Assembly: GCF_001425625.1 (NCBI RefSeq)
Contig: NZ_LMCP01000046.1
Coordinates: 24,197-88,196 of the forward strand
DNA length: 64,000 nucleotides
Direction of reading: 5' to 3'
DNA from: Mesorhizobium sp. Root102
GTDB taxonomy: Bacteria > Pseudomonadota > Alphaproteobacteria > Rhizobiales > Rhizobiaceae
Shown here: positions 16,747-24,245 of the stretch, one piece after another
How the letters are laid out: each line of letters starts with the position of its first letter
Position numbering within the stretch: position 1 is the first letter of the stretch
The notes under the pieces: generated by a model
What the model was told of the DNA's origin: nothing
The model's input: only the letters and a program-made list of their open reading frames with translations
Database searches by the model: none
Made by a program: the position numbers and the translations under genes

Positions 16747-18359
16747 CCGAACCTTCACCGTCCCCGTTCGGCAGTTACGACTACGTCATCGTCGGTGCCG
16801 GCTCCGCCGGCTGCGTGCTCGCCAACCGGCTTTCGGCCGATCCGCGCAACAGTGTGCTGCTGCTCGAAGCCGGCGGCAGCGACCGCTATCACTGGGTCGA
16901 TATCCCGATCGGCTACCTCTTCTGCATGGGCAATCCGCGCACCGACTGGATGATGAAGACCGAGCCGGAAGCCGGTCTCAACGGACGCAGCCTCAACTAT
17001 CCGCGCGGCAAGGTGCTTGGCGGCTGTTCATCGATCAACGGCATGATCTACATGCGCGGCCAGGCAGCCGACTATGACGGCTGGCGTCAGGCCGGCAATG
17101 CCGGCTGGGGCTGGGACGATGTCCTGCCTTACTTCCTCAAATCGGAAGATTTCCATGGTGGCAAGAGCGCCATGCACGGGAGCGGCGGCGAGTGGCGGGT
17201 CGAACGGCAACGCCTGTCATGGCCGATCCTGGACGCCTTCCGGGACGCGGCCGAGGAACTCGGCATTCCCCGCACCGAGGACTTCAACACAGGCACCAAT
17301 GAAGGCTCGGGCTATTTCGAGGTCAACCAGCGGAAAGGCGTGCGCTGGAACACATCGAAGGCGTTTTTGCGCGGCATTGCCACGCGCAAGAATCTGCGTG
17401 TGGTGACTGGCGCGGAGACCATGCGGCTCGAATTCGACGGCCGGCACGCAACCGGACTCGTCTTCCGAAAAGACGGTGTCCAGCACCGTGTGTCAGCCGG
17501 CCAGACCATTCTCGCCGCAGGCGCCATCAACTCGCCGAAGATCCTCGAACTCTCCGGCATCGGCCGCCCCGACCTGCTTTCGAGCATTGGCGTGGATGTC
17601 CGTCACGCCTTGCCGGGCGTCGGTGAAAATCTGCAGGACCATTTGCAGATCCGCACCGTTTTCAAGGTCGCCAATGCCGCGACGCTCAACCAGCGCTACC
17701 ACAATCTGATCAGCCGTGCGTCGATGGGGCTGGAATATGCACTTAAGCGCAGCGGGCCGCTGTCGATGGCACCAAGCCAGCTCGGCATCTTCGCCAGGAG
17801 CGATCCGCGCCTTGCAACGCCCGACCTCGAATATCATGTGCAGCCACTGAGCACCGACCGGCTGGGCGAGCCGCTGCATCGCTTTCCCGCTGTCACCGTC
17901 TCGGTCTGCAATCTGCGTCCGGAAAGTCGGGGCACCGTACATATGGGTTCGTCCGATGCACGGGAGGCGGCGAAGATCCGGCCAAACTATCTTTCCACCG
18001 AAGGAGACCGCAGCGTGGCCATCGCTTCGTTGCGCCATGTCCGCAGCCTGATGAAAGCCCGCGCCGTGGCGCGCTTTTCGCCGGAAGAGATGCTGCCCGG
18101 CGCGCAATATGACAGCGACGAAGACCTCATCCGCAAGGCCGGAGATATCGGCACGACGATCTTCCACCCCGTCGGTACCTGCAAGATGGGTTCAGACTCG
18201 ATGGCGGTGGTTGACGACGGCCTGCATGTTCACGGGCTTGCCGGACTTCGCGTGGTCGATGCCTCGATCATGCCTACAATCGTTTCGGGCAACACCAATT
18301 CTCCGGTCGTCATGATCGCGGAGAAGGCAGCCGAGATGATCCTGCAAGAGGCCCGCTGA
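16743..18359 (+). CDS. GMC-family FAD oxidoreductase
   Basis: A 538-residue glucose-methanol-choline oxidoreductase. The FAD Rossmann motif DYVIVGAGSAGCVLANRL is at about 13-30, signature 1 near GKVLGGCSSINGMIYMRG, signature 2 at GAINSPKILELSG, and the catalytic His/Asn region at FHPVGTCKMG and GNTNSP. It oxidises an alcohol with FAD. The GTG at 16743 overlaps the kinase stop; an ATG at 16710 is possible but less likely. It is the last gene of the operon. It may oxidise a free polyol as an alternative entry to the kinase route. Confidence 0.88.
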   Translation: MTEPSPSPFGSYDYVIVGAGSAGCVLANRLSADPRNSVLLLEAGGSDRYHWVDIPIGYLFCMGNPRTDWMMKTEPEAGLNGRSLNYPRGKVLGGCSSINGMIYMRGQAADYDGWRQAGNAGWGWDDVLPYFLKSEDFHGGKSAMHGSGGEWRVERQRLSWPILDAFRDAAEELGIPRTEDFNTGTNEGSGYFEVNQRKGVRWNTSKAFLRGIATRKNLRVVTGAETMRLEFDGRHATGLVFRKDGVQHRVSAGQTILAAGAINSPKILELSGIGRPDLLSSIGVDVRHALPGVGENLQDHLQIRTVFKVANAATLNQRYHNLISRASMGLEYALKRSGPLSMAPSQLGIFARSDPRLATPDLEYHVQPLSTDRLGEPLHRFPAVTVSVCNLRPESRGTVHMGSSDAREAAKIRPNYLSTEGDRSVAIASLRHVRSLMKARAVARFSPEEMLPGAQYDSDEDLIRKAGDIGTTIFHPVGTCKMGSDSMAVVDDGLHVHGLAGLRVVDASIMPTIVSGNTNSPVVMIAEKAAEMILQEAR

Positions 18360-18371
18360 CCATCATCGGCT

Positions 18372-18458
18372 TCAGGCCGTGGCACCACCGCGCGATCGTC
18401 TTTTCTCTGCGGCCGCGAGCAGATCGACGAAGGCGCGCACCTTGGCGGGCCGGAACCG
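18372..18458 (-). pseudogene. C-terminal remnant of a LysR regulator
   Basis: The minus strand encodes a tail reading RFRPAKVRAFVDLLAAAEK, then a short basic end and a stop at 18372-18374. This is the usual last helix of LysR regulators. There is no effector domain or DNA-binding domain upstream, because the frame passes into unrelated sequence near 18460. It is evidence of gene loss directly downstream of the catabolic operon. Confidence 0.5.
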
Positions 18459-18507
18459 GGCCGGCGGCCGGCGACCTCGAATTGATCGAACGGGCGGCGC
18501 CCGAGCC

Positions 18508-19288
18508 TCAATCGAGGGCCGGCCGAGCCCGCCGCATCAGCGCTTCGCGGACACCGGCACGCCGGTGGGTCTCGGGGACGAGGCCGTCCTGTCTCAGCGC
18601 CTCGCGGCGGCGTTCGACAAAGGCGCGTTCCTCGCTGGTCAGGTCGTGCTCTCGCTTGCGCAGCCATTCCTGGTAGGACGGATCGACCTCCTTGACCGGC
18701 TTGGCCGCTGTCGAAATCGAAGCCGGCCGGTTGTCGGCATAGCGAGGCCGCAAGGCGCTGTTGGGGGTGTATTCAGTTCGCCTGTCGTTGCCCCAAATGA
18801 CGAGGTCGGGATCAGAAACCCGGCCCGACGGGCTGCAAACGAATGCCGAGACAATCCGGTCGAGCGCCGCGTCGACTTCCTTCGGCCGGTGCACGACGTC
18901 TCGCGGCAGGCGATCGGGGACGGCAAGCCAGGTGATGCCGCGATCGTTAATGCGTCGAGGACCTCACGGTGATCGCGCGAGGTGATGACCTCGCGCCGAG
19001 CCGGCCAGAAATCATAGGGCGCATGCGCGCCATGCCCTTGCCGATAAGGAATGCATAGATTTCCGGATAGACCGTCAACTCGGTGCGGCGGCTCGGTTTG
19101 ACGTCGTAGAACGAAGTGATGGCGATCTGCGGCAGATGGGTCGCGCCGATGCCGCCAAGTGCGTCGTCGATCACCAGGCCGAAACGGGCATGCGGGTTCC
19201 AGTCCGGCAAAGCCTCGGCGATCGAAGCGGGCTTGCCGTCGATCTCGACATCGAACATGTTCGCTTTCAACAATGTCACGACATGCAT
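18508..19288 (-). pseudogene. Frameshifted conserved hypothetical gene
   Basis: Reading from an ATG at 19288 with AGGAG upstream, the protein starts MHVVTLLKANMFDVEIDG. It runs in frame to about 19035, where a one-base loss shifts it to a second frame (APYDFWPARREVITSRDHRE). A second one-base loss near 18948 shifts it to a third frame (NDRGITWLAVPDRLPRDVVH) that stays open to a stop at 18508-18510. Joined, the three pieces give a smooth protein of about 260 residues. I do not recognise a domain or a function. The two losses do not compensate, so the gene is broken, unless both are sequencing errors. Confidence 0.7.
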
Positions 19289-19438
19289 TGGGCTCTCCTG
19301 ACGGCCCGTGGATTCGTCAAGGCTTCATCAGACCAGCCATCAACGCGCTTGTCAGCCCATATCGGCTTTGAGCCACTCACGCTGCTTCCCCACCGGCGCC
19401 CGCATCGCTAATGTCCTCGACTTGGCGGAGGATTGATC

Positions 19439-20221
19439 ATGGAGCATAGCCGGCTTTCGAAGAAGGAGCGGCATGAGCTGATCTTGTCGGAAGTGCGACG
19501 GTCGGCCTCGATCCGTATCTCCAGGCTCGCCATGCGCCTCGGGGTCGCCGGCGAGACGATCCGTCGCGACCTCATCGAGCTTGGTGATGCGGGGCTGCTC
19601 AACCGAACCTATGGTGGCGCGACGATCTCGCTGGTGACGTCGGAGCCGGTGATTGCCGAGCGCAGCCAGACCATGGTCGAGGAGCGTACCCGGATCGGAC
19701 GTGGCGCGGCCGGACTGGTCAAGAAAGGCCAGATCGTGATGATCGACGGGGGCTCGACAACCTATGAGGTGGCGCGCAATCTCTCGCAGCTGAGGCGCGA
19801 GCTGACCATCATCACCAACTCCATTGGCGTGGCCTCGGTAGCCGGCGCCAATCCGACTTTCCGGGTTGTCCTTTGCCCTGGCACCTATGACAGCCGGGAA
19901 GCCAGCGTGTTCGGCGAGGATACGGTCGAATTCATCAGGCGCTACAATGCCGACCTTGCCATCATCGGCGCCTCGAGTCTGTCCGCGGATGGGCCCAGCG
20001 ACATGATCTCGGGAGCAGCGGCGGTCAAGCGGGCGATGATCTCGCGAACGCTGTCGACAGCGCTGGTGGTGACCAACGACAAGTTCGGCCGCAACAGCCT
20101 CGAGCGCGTGTGCGGCCTCGGCGAGCTTTCTGACATCGTCACCGATCGCGAGCCGCAGCCGGCGCTGCGCGCCGTCATCGAATCGGCTGGAACGGAACTT
20201 CACGTCTTTGGCGGCGGCTGA
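19439..20221 (+). CDS. DeoR/GlpR-family transcriptional regulator
   Basis: A 260-residue DeoR-family regulator. The N-terminal winged HTH (ISRLAMRLGVAGETIRRDLIELGDAGLLNRTYGGA, about 25-60) is followed by the sugar-phosphate-sensing domain (VMIDGGSTTYEVARNL; LAIIGASSLSADGPSD). The ATG at 19439 has a GGCGGAGG seven bases upstream. It lies 3' of the polyol locus and head-on to the hydrolase gene at 20224. Targets are unknown; a role in the nearby polyol operon as a second regulator is possible but unproven. Confidence 0.88.
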   Translation: MEHSRLSKKERHELILSEVRRSASIRISRLAMRLGVAGETIRRDLIELGDAGLLNRTYGGATISLVTSEPVIAERSQTMVEERTRIGRGAAGLVKKGQIVMIDGGSTTYEVARNLSQLRRELTIITNSIGVASVAGANPTFRVVLCPGTYDSREASVFGEDTVEFIRRYNADLAIIGASSLSADGPSDMISGAAAVKRAMISRTLSTALVVTNDKFGRNSLERVCGLGELSDIVTDREPQPALRAVIESAGTELHVFGGG

Positions 20222-20223
20222 GC

Positions 20224-20730
20224 CTATCCGGCACCCCGGTTTGTCAGCGCGATATGACAGCAGCCGGAGCCATGGCCCGGCGTCCAGGTGACATTGTCGA
20301 AACGCAGGCCGGTCGCCTCGAACAGGCCACGGTCGAAGGCGCCGGCAATGCGGCAGAGCGCGGCGAGTTTTTCGTCACCGAAACCGGCCTCGACCCAGGC
20401 GTCCTTCAGCGGGCAGCGCTTCACCTTGAAGGCGATATGGTCGTCGTGGCGTTCGACATCGGTCGGATACATCAGGCCGCCATCCGGGCTGACCGCCAGG
20501 AAGGCTTCGTCGATCGCGCGGGCGTCGTTGGCGCCGAAGCTGGCGAAAGTGGCTGCCGCGACTTCCTTGCCGCGCCGTTCGATGGCGCGGATCATGATCG
20601 CTTCGGCCTTTTCGGCGCCCAGCTCTCCGTTCAGTTCTTCGAGGAACAGGCGGTACAGATCGGCTCGGTTGCGAAAGGCGGAATCGAATTCGCGCGACAG
20701 TTTCTCGGCTCTGGCTTCGGCGTTGGTCAT
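20224..20730 (-). CDS. L-2-amino-thiazoline-4-carboxylate hydrolase-family protein
   Basis: A 168-residue protein resembling the ATC hydrolase family, whose founding member opens the thiazoline ring of L-2-amino-thiazoline-4-carboxylate on the way to cysteine. Family-like features are the charged N-terminal helices, the central FKVKRCPLKDAW segment and the Cys/His-containing end GHGSGCCHIAL. Its start overlaps the stop of the upstream ATPase gene (ATGA), making it the last gene of the peptide-transporter operon. It probably acts on the imported compound. Family assignment is moderate and the substrate is unproven. Confidence 0.65.
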   Translation of the reverse strand: MTNAEARAEKLSREFDSAFRNRADLYRLFLEELNGELGAEKAEAIMIRAIERRGKEVAAATFASFGANDARAIDEAFLAVSPDGGLMYPTDVERHDDHIAFKVKRCPLKDAWVEAGFGDEKLAALCRIAGAFDRGLFEATGLRFDNVTWTPGHGSGCCHIALTNRGAG

Positions 20731-21512
20731 GATGCGTCCTGTTTGGTCCGGTTCAATCTCGGTGCGGCCGCCACCAGCGCCTTGCCAATGGCTGATTGCG
20801 GCGCGTCGATGACGGCACAGGCATCGCCACTCTCGGCAATCCGCCCGGCATCGAGAAGGACGACGCGGTGGGCGATCGCCCTGATGACGCCGAGATCATG
20901 CGAAATGAAGAGATAGGCGATCCGTTCCTGGCGTTGCAGGTCGAGCAAAAGGTCAAGGATCTGTCCGCGCACGGAAACGTCGAGCGCCGACACCGCCTCA
21001 TCGAGCACGATCAGTGACGGCTTCGTCGCGACGGCGCGGGCAATGGCGACGCGCTGCCGCTGGCCACCTGAGATTTCATGAATGGCGCGCGGGGCGAGGT
21101 CAGCCGTCAGCCCGACGCGCTCCAGCAAGGCGGCGATGCGGCGCGGGCGCTCGGAGCGGGAGGCAATGCCATGAATGCGCAAGGGATCGTCGAGCACACG
21201 CGCCACCGTGGCGCGCGGGTTGAAGGCGGCCAACGGGTCCTGGAACACCATCTGCAGGCGTGCGCGGCGTACGCGCAGCGCAGCGCCATTCAAAGCCAGA
21301 AAATCGTCGCCTTCGAAGTCGATGCGCCCGTCGTCCGGCTCGATCAATCGCAGCACTAGCCGTGCGATTGTCGACTTGCCGCTGCCGGAGGGTCCGGCCA
21401 GCGCCAGCGTTTCGCCGGAGTCAATGTGAAAGGAGACATCGTCGACGGCAGCGATGGTCTTGTCGCCGCGATGGTAGCGTTTGGTGAGGTTGGACACGGT
21501 CAGCAGGCTCAT
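20727..21512 (-). CDS. Peptide ABC transporter ATP-binding protein (DppF/OppF-like)
   Basis: A 261-residue ABC ATPase. Walker A is GPSGSGKSTIAR (about 39-50), signature is ISGGQRQRVAIARA, and Walker B is LIVLDEAVSALD with Ala in place of the usual Pro of the DEP motif. The H-loop is FISHDLGV. The cluster of a second ATPase, two permeases and a binding protein identifies a dipeptide/oligopeptide-type importer. It overlaps both neighbours by 4 bases. Confidence 0.9.
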   Translation of the reverse strand: MSLLTVSNLTKRYHRGDKTIAAVDDVSFHIDSGETLALAGPSGSGKSTIARLVLRLIEPDDGRIDFEGDDFLALNGAALRVRRARLQMVFQDPLAAFNPRATVARVLDDPLRIHGIASRSERPRRIAALLERVGLTADLAPRAIHEISGGQRQRVAIARAVATKPSLIVLDEAVSALDVSVRGQILDLLLDLQRQERIAYLFISHDLGVIRAIAHRVVLLDAGRIAESGDACAVIDAPQSAIGKALVAAAPRLNRTKQDAS

Positions 21513-22306
21513 ACGTCGAGCCCGGCTCGGTTCAGCAAGGGCTTGGCGTCGAGGCCGATATGGGCATCGAGCAGCGTGCGTGTATAAGCCTGGGCCGGTG
21601 CGCCGACGATCTCCGCTGTCGTGCCAAGCTCGACCAACTGGCCATGACGGAAAACGGCGATGCGCTCTGCAAGCTCGGCCGCCAGCGCAATGTCATGGCT
21701 GATAAACAACAGCGTCATGCCGTCCTCGGTCACCAATCGTCGGATCAAGGCAACGATCTCAGCCTGCACGATGGTGTCGAGCGCGCTGGTCGCCTCGTCG
21801 GCGATCAGCAATTTCGGACCGGCCGCAATGGCTGCGGCGATCGCCACACGCTGCTTCTGGCCGCCGGAGAGCTGATGCGGGAAGGCGCGCAAGGCCGAGC
21901 CCGGGTCCGGCAGACGGACGCGTTCGAGCAGGTGCTTTGCCTTCGCATAGGCCTGTGGCCATGTGAGGCCGAGATGGGTGTGCGCGACTTCGGCGATTTG
22001 TTTGCCGATTGCCATCACCGGATCGAGGCTGGCGGAAGGATCCTGGAAGACGAAGCCGATGTCGCGACCGCCGAGGGGCGCGTGGGCAAGGCCAGGCCAC
22101 TCGATTCCTCCGCTGACCGCCGAAGAAGCTGGCAACAGGCGGGCAATGGCCAGTGCCAGCGTGCTCTTGCCCGAACCGCTTTCGCCGATGATGGCGAGGC
22201 GTTCGCCAACGGCGATGTCGAGGTTGATACTCTTCAGCGCCGCAACCTCGCTGCCGTCGCGGCGGTAGGTCACCGTGAGGTCGCGGATCGTAGCCAGGGC
22301 GGTCAC
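21509..22306 (-). CDS. Peptide ABC transporter ATP-binding protein (DppD-like)
   Basis: A 265-residue ABC ATPase, partner of the one at 20727. Walker A is GESGSGKSTLAL (about 39-50), signature LSGGQKQRVAIAAA, Walker B LLIADEATSALD (Ala replaces the Pro after DE) and H-loop FISHDIAL. The gene starts inside the last codons of the permease gene (4-base overlap). The pair of ATPases forms the cytoplasmic heterodimer usual for Opp/Dpp systems. Confidence 0.9.
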   Translation of the reverse strand: MTALATIRDLTVTYRRDGSEVAALKSINLDIAVGERLAIIGESGSGKSTLALAIARLLPASSAVSGGIEWPGLAHAPLGGRDIGFVFQDPSASLDPVMAIGKQIAEVAHTHLGLTWPQAYAKAKHLLERVRLPDPGSALRAFPHQLSGGQKQRVAIAAAIAAGPKLLIADEATSALDTIVQAEIVALIRRLVTEDGMTLLFISHDIALAAELAERIAVFRHGQLVELGTTAEIVGAPAQAYTRTLLDAHIGLDAKPLLNRAGLDV

Positions 22307-23133
22307 GACAGGCCTCTTCTGACCGCGGTCGTCTCGACGATGCCTTCACCGGCGAGATAGACGCCGAGCACGGTCAGCACCAGCGCTATGCCCGGGACGA
22401 TCGACAGGAAGGGCGCGGTGCGCAGGACGGCACGGCCTTCGGCGATCATGCCGCCCCAAGTGACCCGGTTGGGATCTCCCAAGCCGAGGAAGGACAACGC
22501 CGCTTCGGTGAGGATCGCGGCGGCGACGATCACCGATGACATCGCCAGCACCGGAGGCAAGGCATTGGGTAGCACCTCGCGGAAGGCGATCACCAGCGGG
22601 TGCATGCCGATGACCCTGGCCCCGGCGACATAATCGCGTTCGCGAATGGAGAGGACTTCCGCGCGGGCTACTCTGGCAGGTCCGGTCCAGGTGCCGAGCG
22701 CGATGGCAATCGCGACGATGCCGAGCGACGATCCGACGACGCTGACGAAGGCCAGCGCCAGCAGGAAGCTCGGCACGGTCTGGAAGGCGTCGGTGATGCG
22801 CATCAGCACCTCGTCGACGAGGCCACCGGCAAAGCCGGCCAATGTGCCGACCACCGCGCCGACGACAAGTGCGGCGGCTGCGGCCGCGAGCCCGACAGCC
22901 AGCGATGTGCGGGCGCCATGAAAGAGCTCGGCCAGCACGTTGCGTCCAAGCCGGTCGGTGCCGAGCGGCAGCGACCAGTCCTGGAACGGCGACAGCAGTG
23001 CCGGTCCGGCAATGGCCTGCGGATCGCCAGGGAAGAGCAAGGGTGCGGACAGCGCCATGGCGATCAGCACCGCCAGGAGGATGGCGCCGGCAACCGCCTC
23101 GGGCGTGCGCAGAAAGCGGCGGAGCGGGCTCAT
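22303..23133 (-). CDS. Peptide ABC transporter permease (DppC-like)
   Basis: A 276-residue inner-membrane permease with about six hydrophobic segments. The conserved DppC N-terminal segment (PFQDWSLPLGTDRLGRNVLAEL) and the coupling EAA-type loop (VIGMHPLVIAFREVLPNALPPVL) are present. Translation is coupled to the permease upstream and the ATPase downstream by 4-base overlaps. It forms half of the transport channel. Confidence 0.9.
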   Translation of the reverse strand: MSPLRRFLRTPEAVAGAILLAVLIAMALSAPLLFPGDPQAIAGPALLSPFQDWSLPLGTDRLGRNVLAELFHGARTSLAVGLAAAAAALVVGAVVGTLAGFAGGLVDEVLMRITDAFQTVPSFLLALAFVSVVGSSLGIVAIAIALGTWTGPARVARAEVLSIRERDYVAGARVIGMHPLVIAFREVLPNALPPVLAMSSVIVAAAILTEAALSFLGLGDPNRVTWGGMIAEGRAVLRTAPFLSIVPGIALVLTVLGVYLAGEGIVETTAVRRGLS

Positions 23134-24116
23134 GCGCCAGCCTCGCCAGCGCCGACGCGGGGATCGAGGAAGGCATAGGCGATGTCGACGGCAAGGTTGA
23201 TGACAATGACCAGGACGGCGCTGGTGAGAATAATCCCGAGCAGCAATGGGGTGTCCCGCGCTGCCACCGCTTCCTGCGCCAGCCGGCCGAGGCCGGGCAC
23301 GGAAAAGACGCTCTCGATGACGACGCTGCCGCCGAGCATCTGCGCCGACTGCAGCCCGAGCATGGTGACCAGTGGCAACAGTGCGTTGCGGGCGACGTGG
23401 GCGAGCACGATGCGGCGGCGTGACAATCCCTTGGCGCGGGCGGCCAACACGAAATCCAGGCGCCAGACCTCGGCCATGCCGGCACGCATCATGCGCAGAT
23501 AGAGCGCCAGATAGATGAAGCCGAGGGCGGAAACAGGCAGGACGAGATGGACGGCGATGTCGGCGGCACGGTCTAGACCGGTCTTGTCAGAAGCCAGAGT
23601 TTCGATGCCGCCGATCGGCAGCCAGCGCAGGTCGACGGCAAAGACGACGATCAGCACCAGTCCGAGCCAGAAACCCGGCACGGCATAGAGCGCCAGCGAG
23701 CCGATCGACAGGAAGCGATCGCGGAAACTGCCTGGCCGCGCGCCGGCATAGATGCCAAGTGCCGAGCCAAGCCCGAAGGAGAGCGCGGTGGCGCTGACCA
23801 TCAACAGCAGCGTGTTGGGCAGGCGTTCGAGGATGACGTCGCGGATCGGTCGGGAGAACGTCACCGACTGGCCGAGATCGAGATGCAACAGGGCCCAGAG
23901 GTAGTTGGCCAAGCGGGTCAGCTCCGACTGGTCGAGGCCCCAGCGATGGCGCAACAACTCGATCATGCCGGCGTCACCGCCGGTCGAGACGATATAGGCG
24001 TCGACCGCGTCGCCGGGCGCGGCTTCGAGCAGCAGGAAGGTGCCGACGACGACGATCAGCAGCACGAAGATGCTGCCGACGAGGCGACGGCGGAGCAGGG
24101 TGAGGGCGCGGGTCAT
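23130..24116 (-). CDS. Peptide ABC transporter permease (DppB-like)
   Basis: A 328-residue permease of the DppB type, with an N-terminal transmembrane helix (FVLLIVVVGTFLLLEAAPGD), a periplasmic loop and the later membrane core. The EAA loop region (AARAKGLSRRRIVLAHVARNALLPLV) is intact. It is the first of five overlapping genes; the binding protein lies 130 bases upstream. Together they import a peptide or an amino-acid-like compound. Confidence 0.9.
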   Translation of the reverse strand: MTRALTLLRRRLVGSIFVLLIVVVGTFLLLEAAPGDAVDAYIVSTGGDAGMIELLRHRWGLDQSELTRLANYLWALLHLDLGQSVTFSRPIRDVILERLPNTLLLMVSATALSFGLGSALGIYAGARPGSFRDRFLSIGSLALYAVPGFWLGLVLIVVFAVDLRWLPIGGIETLASDKTGLDRAADIAVHLVLPVSALGFIYLALYLRMMRAGMAEVWRLDFVLAARAKGLSRRRIVLAHVARNALLPLVTMLGLQSAQMLGGSVVIESVFSVPGLGRLAQEAVAARDTPLLLGIILTSAVLVIVINLAVDIAYAFLDPRVGAGEAGA

Positions 24117-24120
24117 CGTC

Positions 24121-24153
24121 GCCTTACCCTCCCCACAAGGGCGAGGGTAAGGC
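24121..24153. repeat. Hairpin between binding protein and permease genes
   Basis: The arms GCCTTACCCTC and GAGGGTAAGGC are perfectly complementary (11 bp) around an 11-base loop. The spacer 24154-24245 also contains a further fragment of a rhizobial intergenic repeat. The hairpin sits between the binding-protein gene and the permease genes. It could lower downstream expression or protect the 3' end of the binding-protein mRNA. Confidence 0.5.
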
Positions 24154-24245
24154 CAGCGGCGCTATCCGGCAGGATAGGAGGGGGCGCGAAGGAACTCTCA
24201 TTGTCGAACCTGAGCACCCAGACCGACGATCTGCAAGTCTGGCGG

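Noticed and set aside
22346..23485. A 379-codon minus-strand frame overlapping the two permease genes in another frame
   Set aside because: It has Arg/Pro/Ser-rich shadow composition and no start signal, while both permeases in the other frames show complete family motifs.
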